Positions 23,967 to 33,950 of a DNA stretch of 64,000 bases are shown here, piece after piece; positions within the stretch are counted from its first letter, which is position 1; each line of letters begins with the position of its first letter. Origin of the DNA: Adiantum capillus-veneris (lineage: Eukaryota > Streptophyta > Polypodiopsida > Polypodiales > Pteridaceae); assembly GCA_014529385.2 (NCBI GenBank), contig CM043968.1:7980648-8044647 (forward strand). The letters run 5' to 3'. A program made the position numbers and the translations under genes. Under the pieces are notes generated by a model that did no database searches, was not told where the DNA came from, and saw only the letters and a list, made by a program, of their open reading frames with translations.

Positions 23967-25687
23967 TAAATTGGATGCACGTTTGTTTAGCCGCACTCGT
24001 TCAGGCTCTCACCATGCATCTTATGCATTAGATTGTTATGATTTGGCTGTGTCTAGCCTACATGATGTTGAGGAACCTCTATCATTTGACGAAGCATAGA
24101 ATTCAAAATATTGGATGGCTACCATGCAATCAGAATATGATACACTTATAGAAAATGACACATGGACTTTATGTGATTTGCCTCCTTGCAAAAAGGCCAT
24201 TGGTACAAAGTGGGTTTACAAGTTGAAACGCAAGCCAGATGGTGAGATTGATCGCTATAAGGCTCGACTTGTTGCAAAGGGTTATGCACAGCAAAAAGGC
24301 ATAGATTATGAAGAGACTTTTGCTCCCACTTGTCATATGACTACTGTGCATTTTCTATGTGCATTGGCAGCTCATTTTGGTTGGCATGTATATCAATCAG
24401 ACATATGGTTACCATTTTCTTGAATGGTGACATATTTGAGAAAGTTTATGTAATGCAGCCTCGCGGTTTTTTCAAGAAAGGACAAGAGGATAAGGTGTGC
24501 AAATGTAACAAATCTTTGTATAGGTTGAAGCAATCTTCTTGTGCTTCGTATGAGAAGGCCGACACTCATTTGGTCAAACGAGGCTTTCATAACAGTCTAG
24601 GAGAAAGCACATTGTATGTAGAGCGTGAGGGTGATGTACTTCTCATTGTGGTTCTTTATGTAGATGATTTGCTGATCACTGGACCAAATGAGAGACATAT
24701 TGCTGAATTTAAGGCTGATTTAAATGCTACTTTCAAGATGAAAGATTTGGGGTTGTTGCATCATTACTTGGGTATAGAATTTAAGCAGTCTGATGGTGGT
24801 ATTGCCTTGTGTCAAAAAAGTTAAATAGAAACATAACTATGTAAGTTTGGACTTAAGGATTGCAAACCTATTGCCACTCCCATGGAAATAGGTTTGAAGT
24901 TAAGTCTACATGATGTTGGTGATCCTGCTGATGTCACTCTTTACCAAACTATTGTTGGCTACCTCATTTATGTATGCAGCAAAAGGCCGGATATTCAGTT
25001 TGCAGTCTCACGGGTCGGCAGGTTTATGCATAGCCCAGGGTCTAAGCATTGACAGGCAGTCAAGCGGATTTTTCACTACTTGAGTGACACTTTACATCTT
25101 AACGTGTTTTATCCCAAGAAAGGATCATTGCCACCAGACTTACATGCTTTTTCGGACTCAAATTGGGCTGGTTGCTTTGACACGCGAGTGCCCACAAGTG
25201 GTTTTTTTTTCATGCTTGACAATTCATGTATATCATGGTTAAGCAAGAAGAAACCTACTGTGGCCACTTCTAGTTGTGAGACTGAGTATAAGGTAGTCTT
25301 CACAGCTACGGTTGAGTGTGTATGACTCACACACCTTATGGCTGAATTGGATGTTGGCCAGGACACTGCCAACACTATCTACACTAATAGTTAGAGCGCA
25401 TTGGCAGTTGCGAGGAACCCAATTTTTCATGCTCGCCCAAAGCACATTGAGGTGCATTACCACTATGTCAGGGAGATGCTCTCAACAGGAGAAATAAGCT
25501 TGGCATGTGCCAACACAGGACAACCTTGCAGACATTTTCACAAAGGCATTGTCTCATGAGAATTTCGAAGCTTTCCGCAAAGCTTTGGGCTTACTCCCCT
25601 TTGTGGACTGATCATGTCCTCAGGGCATGGCACTTCCCTTTACTCATGTGCCAGCTCTCGTTCACCGCATCACTCTAGGGGGGGATT
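23967..25687 (+). pseudogene. Ty1/copia Pol remnant (RT and RNase H)
   Basis: From about 24106 the translation carries the copia RT start (WMATMQSEYDTLIENDTW), GTKWVYKLKRKPDGEIDRYK and RLVAKGYAQQKGIDYEETF, then after a frameshift near 24420 the catalytic box LYVDDLLITG (about 24655-24685). RNase H follows with DSNWAG (about 25155), SWLSKKKPTVATSSCETEY and the C-terminal HIEVHYHYVRE. Several in-frame stops and shifts are present. Gag, protease and most of integrase are missing: the 5' part is cut where Block X ends. It would have copied element RNA; it is now dead. Confidence 0.88.
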
Positions 25688-25914
25688 TGTTACCATGTAC
25701 ATGTGGTAGTGATGTGTGTGAACACACTTAGGACCACCAGAGCATTTTTTCCCTCTTTAAGAGGTTTTCCCCCCCGTGCATTGTATATATGCCCATTCAT
25801 TCTAGGGCTAACTATCTTTCGATTGCACACAAAGTAATACACTCTCTATTGTGTGCCTTGAGCTTCCTTTGTCTTCTCCAAGCTGTGTGTTTTCCTGCAA
25901 GCCTAATTCCAACA
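25679..25914 (+). repeat. Polypurine tract and 3' LTR of the copia remnant
   Basis: AGGGGGGGATT precedes TGTTACCATG at 25688. The LTR ends near AATTCCAACA at 25914, about 227 bp, with inverted ends TGTTA/CAACA and a TATA-like GTATATATG near 25783. With the upstream end lost, no target duplication can be checked. Confidence 0.75.
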
Positions 25915-26508
25915 AATGCTACGATCTTCTTTGATTTCTCTTCATCGTGTAAAGCCCCCATTAAAAGGCACACTTCTCATACTTTTAATTGAAATTCATT
26001 TATGTTTTGGACATCTCCCCATATTCCCCTTAAATCTGCAACTAGCGCTCCTTTTTTTTTTAAATCCATTGATTAATTTTAAGATTTCCTCACCCCGGGT
26101 GCTAGTCTTCCTGTATTGTCTCTTGCAAGCTGCACAACACCCCTTACCCTCTTCTTAATTTGATTCCAACACTACTCGCTCGCTCAGGTCTTTAGTCCTA
26201 TTTCATTTCCCAACCCACCCACCCTCAATCACTATCATAAATGCATTTTAATATCCTCCTCATCCACCCACAGTGAATAGCAGCCTTTGTCGGCGGATAA
26301 CCTGTCAGGCTTCAGCCTCGCCTTCGCCCCTATTTTTGTTTCCATGGTCTCAATGCGTCACTAGCCACCAATCCAATCATAGTATGCTTGCACTCAGGCC
26401 AGTCGAAGTCGCCCTGCCACAATGCAAACAAACTCCAGCTCGTCACGTCCCAGATTTGCCCGCAACATGGCCTATCTCCTCATTCTCTGCACTGCCTTGA
26501 TCTTGCTC

Positions 26509-26550
<42 letters not shown>

Positions 26551-27549
26551 CTACAAAGAAGTTTTAATTTGCTTCATACATAGGAAGAAAGCTTAATGTT
26601 TTAGGCAAGAAGGTTTCCTGCATCTCCACCTGCAGCCCCATATTATCTCTCTCATGGGTGCTAATAAAAAGTAACTAGTTTGCCTTTATTGCCTCACTAT
26701 GTATATGGTAAAAAGTAAAAAAATGTTAGTATTGTGGATTTTACCACATAGCATAGTTCGTGATGATGGCTCCATAGCATCTCTTCTAGAAGCTTTCGTC
26801 AAAAACTCTATGACCTCACATCACAAATGAGATTTTTCATTAAAAGATGTATGGATGTGAAAATTTGCACATTATAGTAAAGATGGAGAGAGATGCATTT
26901 CGTGCATTGCGATTCTTGTGCCCATAAAAAGAAGAAAAAACCTTACATATGTATAGTGTGGAGTTGGGACCATTCTCCACATTTATAATTATATCGTAGG
27001 GAACGTGCCCTTCCCCCACCTCTTTTATCCCCTCCAGTGTTGAAGGGGAACTTATGCCTCTCCTCCAGTGTTTAGGGTAGTTGTACAAAGAAGAATTTAT
27101 TACCGATGTTTTCTAGAAACCTGTATCATTCCACGTTGCCATGTCGTGGTGTATTTTCCATGTGCCCCTCTGTTGGGCATAACAAAAATTCTTCAGTCAC
27201 CTTCACGTACAATCTTAATGATATAAATTCATTGCTTTAATATGTACATGATGTAATCTAGGTACTTTTGAGATCACAAAAATACCTTTGGTATTGGTCG
27301 TCTACATCAAAGCACAATCTTGGATGGATCGGCTCCTAGACCTGCCTTACATTGTTCCACCACCTTTCCACTAGTATGTGTTCTACCATCGTTATCCCTT
27401 CTGCAAATTCTGCAACACGTCGATTGTCACATTCACTTTTGCTATCATGCCTATCAATACCTACACCACTTCTGTTGTTCGTGGTCCTAAATCTGTTGTA
27501 ATGTCCGTCTGTAGGCTCACACACACACATTCACAAACTAGCACTCTTT
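25915..27549. other. Gene-poor stretch
   Basis: No coding frame with recognisable motifs. It holds a poly-T run (26050-26060) and an (AG)n tract at about 26513-26548. Short frames here are scattered and overlap on opposite strands. Confidence 0.45.
26513..26548 (+). repeat. (AG)n microsatellite
   Basis: About 18 AG units. Confidence 0.95.
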
Positions 27550-28149
27550 GGGTCACCCTATCTTGCATACATATTGATCAAAACACGGCCAAGCACGACA
27601 TCTTTCTCCAAGAGCCCCTAAGGCCACAGGCTTTCGCGGTGCAGGCATAGGTTGGAGAAAGCCACATTGGGCATATATTGCAATCAGCACATCCAAGTGA
27701 TGACATTTTAGAGAAGAAGCCCATGAAGAACTTCTTGACGACATTCTGGATAGGAAGCTCCTCAAGCACTTTCTATGCCTTTTGAAGTGCACCGCATTTG
27801 GCATACATATCATCTAAGGCATTGCCAAGCAAGACATTTTTTTGCTAGAACCTAGACTAACAATATCAAAGTGAATTTTTAAGCCCATATCAACAATCTG
27901 CGTAGAGCCACATGTCTTCAAGGTGCATGTGTAGGTGGATTGCATATGGAGAGAGGCCCTTCGCATCTGTTGAAAACAGACTAGAGCTTTTTGGCCCTAC
28001 TCTTGTGGTGAAAATCCTACAATCAGGAGAGAGGCCCTCACTTCGCAGGTTTTTGTTAAACTTCGGCTTGCTAGCCCTCATGGCAAAGCAAGCCAAGCAA
28101 GTAGTTTTGGGTTGAATGCAACTTGCTGGCAAGCTTTGACCAAAAAGTC

Positions 28150-28250
28150 AACACGGAGTGGTCACAGCCAGGTCGAATACGTGACTTCCCTCCGACAAGG
28201 CGTTGCCCTTACCGCTACGCTTGCTGCGTGCACCTACGATAGCATTGACG
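28150..28250 (-). mobile_element. Possible tRNA-derived SINE head
   Basis: On the minus strand TAGCGGTAAGG (A-box-like) is followed about 37 bases from its start by GTATTCGACCTGG (B-box-like), the spacing of RNA polymerase III promoters. It interrupts the PPR debris. The 3' tail and target duplication are unclear, and a poly-C/poly-A run lies nearby at 28283-28306. Confidence 0.35.
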
Positions 28251-28282
28251 CCTGCGCTTTATATTTTTAAAGCTTGTGGTGC

Positions 28283-28306
28283 CCCCCCCCCCCCCCCCAA
28301 AAAAAA
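28283..28306 (+). repeat. Poly-C/poly-A homopolymer
   Basis: A run of C directly followed by eight A. Confidence 0.9.
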
Positions 28307-28899
28307 GGTCCATTACCGGTTGTGCGGTCAGCTCCACCTACACGCATACAAGCAAGCCAAAATTTAACCACTCCCCACTTCGCATCTAACTAGAGCATTA
28401 TGGCCCTGCCTTGTGGAGAAAATCTTGCAATCAATGCATTCCAAGAGTCCACACTCCAGACAAGAAGCTCCTCAAGAAGTTTTGGAGAGAGGTCCTTGCT
28501 TTGCATCTACTGAATACAGCCTAGAGCTTTCTGGCCCTGCCCCTGTGGAGCAAATCCTGCAATCAAGAGGGAGGCCATTGCTTTGCATCTGCTGAAAACC
28601 GACTAGAGCTTTCTAGCCTTGCCCTTGTGGGGAAAATCCTGCAATCCCTGCATACCAAGAGTCCACACCACGGACAAGAAGCTTTTCAAGAAGTTCTGGT
28701 GCTCTCTGAAGTGCACCACATTTAGCAAACATGTCAACCAAGGCATGGCCAAGCACAACATCTTTTTCAACAACCCCTGCCTTCTCAATATCAGCGTGAA
28801 GGTTTATTCCCTTGCATAGAGCCACATGCCTTCAAGAGGCACGCGTATTGGATTGCATCAAGAGAGAGGCCCTTGCTTTGCATCCGTTCAAAACAGCCT

Positions 28900-30156
28900 A
28901 GAGATTTCTCGCCTTGCTCCTATTTTCATCCTGTGCAGTGACAAATTTTACACACCAAGATAAATGACAGCACTAAATAATTGAAATAGAAACTTTTGTT
29001 GCCCTCACTTTAGTGTTATTTCTAAACACTCTAGAATATGTATAGGTCAAATATTCATGGATGGCTTGCACTTCTTGCAAAAAAATCTAACTTCCATGCA
29101 ATCTACATTGTCCCCCATGCCCCTAATTACATACAACGAGTTCTTTGTACAAGACAACCACATGTATAGTTGCTCAGTGTTGTCGATATCTTAGTGAATG
29201 TGTCAAAAAAACTACACATGCTATATAGCATGTGGATTATTATAATTTTATTTTTTTGGTCTATTATAGATTCAAATAATGTTCCTAACAAACTTCTCCA
29301 CCACGCCAACCAATCAAGACTAGTTTCACACGTTTTGTGATCGTGATGCTCGTTTGATGCTCTCAAAACAAGTGGATATTGAGATTGATATATTTTTAGG
29401 GCTTTTTGAAGCAAAAATGAAACTATAGGTTGGACATTGAGAAAAGAGAGATTACTTCAAATTTGGAGTGTCTCCAGACTACCCTCAAGCTTCCAAAGAC
29501 AAGTACTTTGATATCTCACAAGTGCGGTCCAATCGTTCACAATTTTTGAGTTATGGACTCTCCAAAGGAACTATTTTCTGACAATATTATTAGAAAAACA
29601 GGTCTTTTCCAACTTTGCCTGATCGAGTTTTTCTCACATGCTCACTTTCGATTGCCTTATACGGTCTCAACACAATCACTGTCCTAGAAAGCGAGCTCGG
29701 AGACTAAGAACTGAGTTGTGCACGCTCTAGCGGGGGGGGGGGAAGGAGCATGGCAGGTCACACCTCCTCTCTAGTTCTGTTAAAGAGATTTTAAAGGGTT
29801 GAATGGATGAAAGCTGGCAGTTTTTGATTCGAAGACTACAGCCTGCAAACATTGAGAGGAAAGCTCTTCCAGAAATATAGCCTATCACCTACGTTTTTTG
29901 TAGCACTAGCAAGGGCAAAATTTCCATTGGAAAATGCTACCATGTTTTCTCATTTTTTAAGAAAAGACGGTGACCCCTTGAAAAGCCCCCCCCCCCCCCC
30001 CCCCCCCCCCCAAAACTCACCTTGGGTGCGACTTGGCCCTAAGCCCTATGCAAGCCCTGATTTGGTCTGGACTGTTGGTCGAGCTCCTTCAAGAAAACTA
30101 TTCCCTACTATTGCAATCATCAACATTAATACAAGATAGCTCCTCCTGCTCCCGAC

Positions 30157-30201
<45 letters not shown>

Positions 30202-30555
30202 ATCATCAGATTGTGGTCGGTCAATCTGTCCAAATGGCTGCAACGACACTTTCCTCCGTCAGTCTTGTTCTTCAACTTGGTTGAGCATTTCCTTCTTTGA
30301 CAAGTATCCTCGCTGTCCATTTGTAGTCGAGCATCTTTTCTAACTGTTATTTCAACCACCACTTTGAGCAAGTGCAAAAAGTCCTTAGATGGCAGTTATG
30401 GAGACCTAAAATTTTCTCCTTTTATGAGCCTTCAAGAATGTATTTGACCCTCAAATACTTCTCCCTTTTTCCATCTTTTTACTAATGTCATTCCACTCCT
30501 TTCCCTTTGGCCCGTTCTCTCTTGGCCGGATACTCTATTAAAAATTGTGGTGCAC
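28900..30555. other. Gene-poor stretch
   Basis: No recognised coding sequence. It contains a poly-G run near 29731, a poly-C run at about 29987-30012 and a (CT)n tract at about 30161-30200. The 95-codon frame at 29852-30139 owes its proline run to the poly-C tract. Confidence 0.45.
30161..30200 (+). repeat. (CT)n microsatellite
   Basis: About 20 CT units. Confidence 0.95.
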
Positions 30556-30612
30556 TTTTTTTTTTTGGAAAGTAATCAATTAATTAAAAGAAAGGTAAAA
30601 GATTTGTGAGGC

Positions 30613-31850
30613 TACCTTCAGACTAGGAGGCAACTCAGGAGAATTGATAAGAAAATGCAATAGAGCAACAGGAGTCTTAAAGTGGGGGGAAGAAGTCAGA
30701 TACTTCAAGAACTCATTTTGCATTGGTCCCCTGGCTATCCAAAGTTCTAGATCCACCACAAACTCCCTATTGGATTGAGACAGCTAGGAAACTAAATAAT
30801 AAGGGTCTGAAGCGACTTGGGCACTTCTGGGATAGTGGCAACAAGAGTTGGAAAACCATTGACCTTCTGGTTACCCAATACCAACTCAATAGCTTGGAGG
30901 TCTTGCTTGTCCACAAGGTGATGAAGGAGCTTGACAATTTAGTGATGCCAATCTGTGATTCAGAGTTTGACTGGAATACTTGGAAATGGCCCGAAAGCAG
31001 TCTATTATGGAAACCCCGTCCTAAAAGCATTTATCAGACAATGATGCATAGAAGAATTGGTCTAGCCCCTTTAACAAGCTATGGAAAAAGCAATGGCCGG
31101 AGGAAAGGTGGGAGCAAGTAATGGAGAACATATGGAAGCCAAAGGTTCCGCAGCACACGAAAGTCTTTCTATGGAAGGTAATTTGGGGGGCTTTGCCGAC
31201 GGGGGTGAAGATTCAGGAGAGAGGGATTGGGTCAGATCGATGCTTGGGGTGCAAGATGGCTAGTGAAGATCTGGCCCACCTATTCATGGACTGCCCAACT
31301 ATTAAAGGCCTAGCAGGGAAAATATGCAAGTGGATCCAAAGAACATGGAAAAATAGTTTTTTCAAGACTGACCTATTCCTTAGAGGCAAGTATTCAAGAA
31401 GTCTTGCCCTCCTCGTTAGCACTCAAATCGTCAGATACTTCTTCTTACATAATGTATGGCAGACAAGGAACCGCCTTGTGTTTGAAGGAGGTTTTGAGGT
31501 GGCAAGCTTCGCAAAAATTACTCAAGAAAGCAAATTGCTAATATGGATGCTTGGGCACAAGCAACACTCGGAGGATTGGTCTAGGACTACTTGTGCCCTG
31601 TTGTCAACAGATGGAATGCCTAGGACGGGGGAAAATCTTGGCCATCGGTAAATAAAAGCTCTCATAAGGACAAGTTTACGGACCTTCTATATCGAGGAGG
31701 AGGCGGTGGGTGCCTTGATAGCCAATGTAATTATAGTCCTTGGATGGTGTCATGGCTGCTCAACAAGAGCATGACAAGACCTTGTAATTTTTTGGACTGT
31801 TCAATATAATTCACTCACAATTGTGAGTTTTGCAAAAAAAAAAAAAAAAA
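30613..31850 (+). mobile_element. 5'-truncated LINE with poly(A) and target duplication
   Basis: The flanks GATTTGTGAGGC at 30601-30612 and 31851-31862 match exactly, and the insert ends in a run of 17 A (31834-31850), the signature of target-primed reverse transcription. The interior encodes the C-terminal part of LINE ORF2 without RT. It belongs to the same family as the minus-strand copies in the array at 10.7-20.3 kb. Confidence 0.9.
30723..31651 (+). pseudogene. LINE ORF2 C-terminal fragment with zf-RVT domain
   Basis: Two frames, 30723-31121 and 31121-31651, form one product separated by a frameshift near 31076. The second has HTKVFLWKVIWGALPTGVK, then RCLGCKMASEDLAHLFMDCP, giving C-x2-C, H and C positions of the zinc-binding domain found after RT in plant LINEs, then KICKWIQRTWKN. 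The upstream piece (GLKRLGHFWDS, WKTIDLLV, FDWNTWKWPE) is the linker normally between RT and this domain. It is a fragment from 5' truncation, not a host gene. Confidence 0.82.
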
Positions 31851-31862
31851 GATTTGTGAGGC

Positions 31863-32223
31863 AAGGCTTCCTCTACCTAGAGGCTTCTTCACACTCATCC
31901 TCATCTTCAGAAGTTCAATCATTCTCCTTGGTTCGACACTAAACCCAATGGTATCACTTGCTACTCTGTTTCGACATGCCAATTCATTGCAAGTCCCACT
32001 CTTCCTCTTCCAAAGGATGCTAAAGGCACTTGTTTTTTGCTTTCTAGACTTATATGTTTCTGATCTTGGTTATGCCCCAATCTCGATTGTGACATGTTTT
32101 TTGAGTTGTTCACCTTACCAGCTCTTCCAGTGCTCATGCCCTTTGGGCCTTCTTGTATCAATGAGCTCACCTTTAAGCATCTCCAGCTGTTTTTCCATTA
32201 CAGAAATCAGCTACGTCCTTTTG

Positions 32224-32266
<43 letters not shown>

Positions 32267-32735
32267 GGAAACAAATGCTAGTGCACAAGAAAGCTGAACT
32301 CCAGAACTTCAAGATATCAAGTAGTACCCAACTTCACGAAATCAAACAATCGAATATGATATTGTGAACATCAATCTGCAAACAAATGTCTCAATCGTTA
32401 CAATGTACAAAGTATGGCATACACAAGAAAATTAAAGGCTGGAGATTACTGCTTTCAAGACATGCTTGTTAAAGCTGATTAACGGATCTTTACTGCATTT
32501 CGCGGCCCACCACAACTTGCTCGACCAGGCATTTAAATATTGAGCAAAAAGGCTCTGATAGATCCGTTGCTTCAGTTCACCATGATTTGCACTGCATGCA
32601 GCAGCCTGATTCTCAACAGTCACTAGATTTACAAAGGTACCTATGGACCAGCAGGCTGCATCTGTTAAACCATAGGTGACCCTATGCTTTAGCCCCTTCG
32701 GTTGAGACACTGCAATTGGACTTTGCAAGTCGGGA
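31863..32735. other. Region downstream of the CASPL-like gene
   Basis: It holds an (AG)n tract at about 32226-32264 and otherwise nothing recognised; the part next to 32736 is probably the 3' untranslated region of the minus-strand gene. Confidence 0.4.
32226..32264 (+). repeat. (AG)n microsatellite
   Basis: About 19 AG units. Confidence 0.95.
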
Positions 32736-33133
32736 CTACCGTGTTGCCAAGAGCCAGAATGTGAACAAAAAGGACGTTGAGATTAAAAGCCAGCTTAGAA
32801 ATGCCATTCCCGCAGCTGCTGCATACCTGCCACAATAATTTGTATCACAACCTTGATGAACATCCCTGCCAACGAGCACTGCTATCCCAGCCGATGCACA
32901 GGCACCAGCAAATGTTATTACTGCTGTGACCTGCATAACTTTCTCGTGAATATTAGCAAAAACAAGATCAAAGTATAATCACAATGTTATAACACCTCAC
33001 CCAGTCTCCCACTGCAAACAAGCTTAATAAAGGAGAATCTCGGAGACTTCTGCCCAGAAGCAAGGCGTAACCTTCGATTGTTGCCACAGACAAGCTCCAC
33101 ATGCATTGCAAAACCATAGCTGCTACCAAGAAA
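32736..33133 (-). CDS. CASP-like protein (CASPL5 type), last two coding exons
   Basis: Exon 33133-33001 and exon 32930-32736 are joined across a 70-bp GT-AG intron (donor GTGAGG, acceptor TATGCAG). The first exon encodes FLVAAMVLQCMWSLSVATIEG and ends SLFAVGDW; the second starts VTAVITFAGACASAGIAVLV, continues with CGRYAAAAGMAFLSWLL and ends FTFWLLATR, stop. These are the second to fourth membrane segments of CASP-like four-helix proteins; GDWVTA and the CxxxxCGRY extracellular loop point to the CASPL5 group. CASP-like proteins form plasma-membrane scaffolds. Exon 1, with the start codon and first helix, is not visible; exon 2 begins mid-codon. The nearest upstream sequence is a LINE nest, so exon 1 may lie beyond it, or the gene may be truncated. 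The reading frame is clean. Confidence 0.82.
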
Positions 33134-33950
33134 CTGCAAAAGGCATTTCATTCAGTTAGATTGTTGCATTCAAAAAATCAGAACAAAAGTAGAGGTCACC
33201 CTTCCGGACAAACATGAAAATCTAAATACTTGTATTGTCGTTCCCCTTATGTGTCCTCCGCACAAAAAAGCTTGCCATCTCCCTCATGTATCCTTCGCAC
33301 AAAAAGCTTGACTAGGAAATTTACTTACCACTTCCAGTGTGCCTATTCAAGACATTAGATCGAACCAGTATACTTCAAGAGGCTTTCAGGGGCGCGCGTG
33401 GCTTTACACATTGTATAGGGAAGTTAAGGGGCAGTCATCCTTGTCTTCCCTTTTGCAGATTTTCATTTGTCAAAAATGCTGCTAAAAAAAAATGGACTTG
33501 GAAGTTTTAAAATGGCATCAATGGCTTGGATTTGCATGATATTTCCGAGGTTTTGAGAACCCAAGTATTTAGTCTTACACAGCCCAGAGTCCAGTCAACA
33601 CATCAGACCCTGGCTCATCAAAGACAGGTCTCGTCTTACATTCGTTCGCTTCAAAATTCAACGCTGCTTCTCCTTTATTTCCTTGCCCTAGCTGGCAGGT
33701 AAGCAATTCGTTCAGAAAGGTATTTTAAGATGGATGTGGAACTTTATATTCTTTCAAATACTAACGACAATCTAGAGATTTAACAGTTCAAGCTGCATCC
33801 TGCATCCCCCTTTGTATACTGACTCTTGCAAGAGAGAGTAACACGCACTTTTCTCTCAACAAGTCTTATTTTTAGGCATACACACAAAGCTTTAGAGGAT
33901 GTATTTTGCAGAGAGAGAGATCTTTTTACATAGAGGTTGATGTCGGCCTA
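33134..33950. other. Probable intron or upstream sequence of the CASPL-like gene
   Basis: No coding exon found on the minus strand matching the N-terminal CASPL helix. A small imperfect tandem repeat lies at about 33238-33310 (TGTGTCCTCCGCACAAAAA and TGTATCCTTCGCACAAAAA). Confidence 0.4.

Larger units (their letters stand above)
27550..28860 (-). pseudogene. Decayed pentatricopeptide-repeat (PPR) locus
   Basis: Minus-strand pieces read like plant PPR motifs: VVEKDVVLGHALVDMFAKCG followed by ALQRAPELLEKLLVRG near 28620-28790, KVLEELPIQNVV near 27740, and GLSPYAIHLHMHLEDMWLYADC-like remains near 27900-27970 that fit the GLSPDxxTFxxxLKACGS step. PPR proteins bind organelle RNA in plastids and mitochondria. 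Here units are repeated: the segment around CTAGAGCTTTCTGGCCCTGCC occurs at about 27980, 28390, 28520, 28600 and 28900. All are broken by stops and frameshifts. A shared intact parent gene is probably elsewhere in the genome. Confidence 0.7.

Noticed and set aside
26273-26500. 75-codon frame in a GC-richer patch
   Set aside because: No motif, no splice or promoter context, and overlapping alternatives; not enough to call a gene.
27950-28620. Regularly recurring ~100-bp units resembling a repeat-spacer array
   Set aside because: Units vary in length and decode as PPR remnants; this is a plant nuclear context, not a CRISPR array.
29852-30139. 95-codon frame with a polyproline run
   Set aside because: The run comes from a poly-C homopolymer; nothing else supports a gene.
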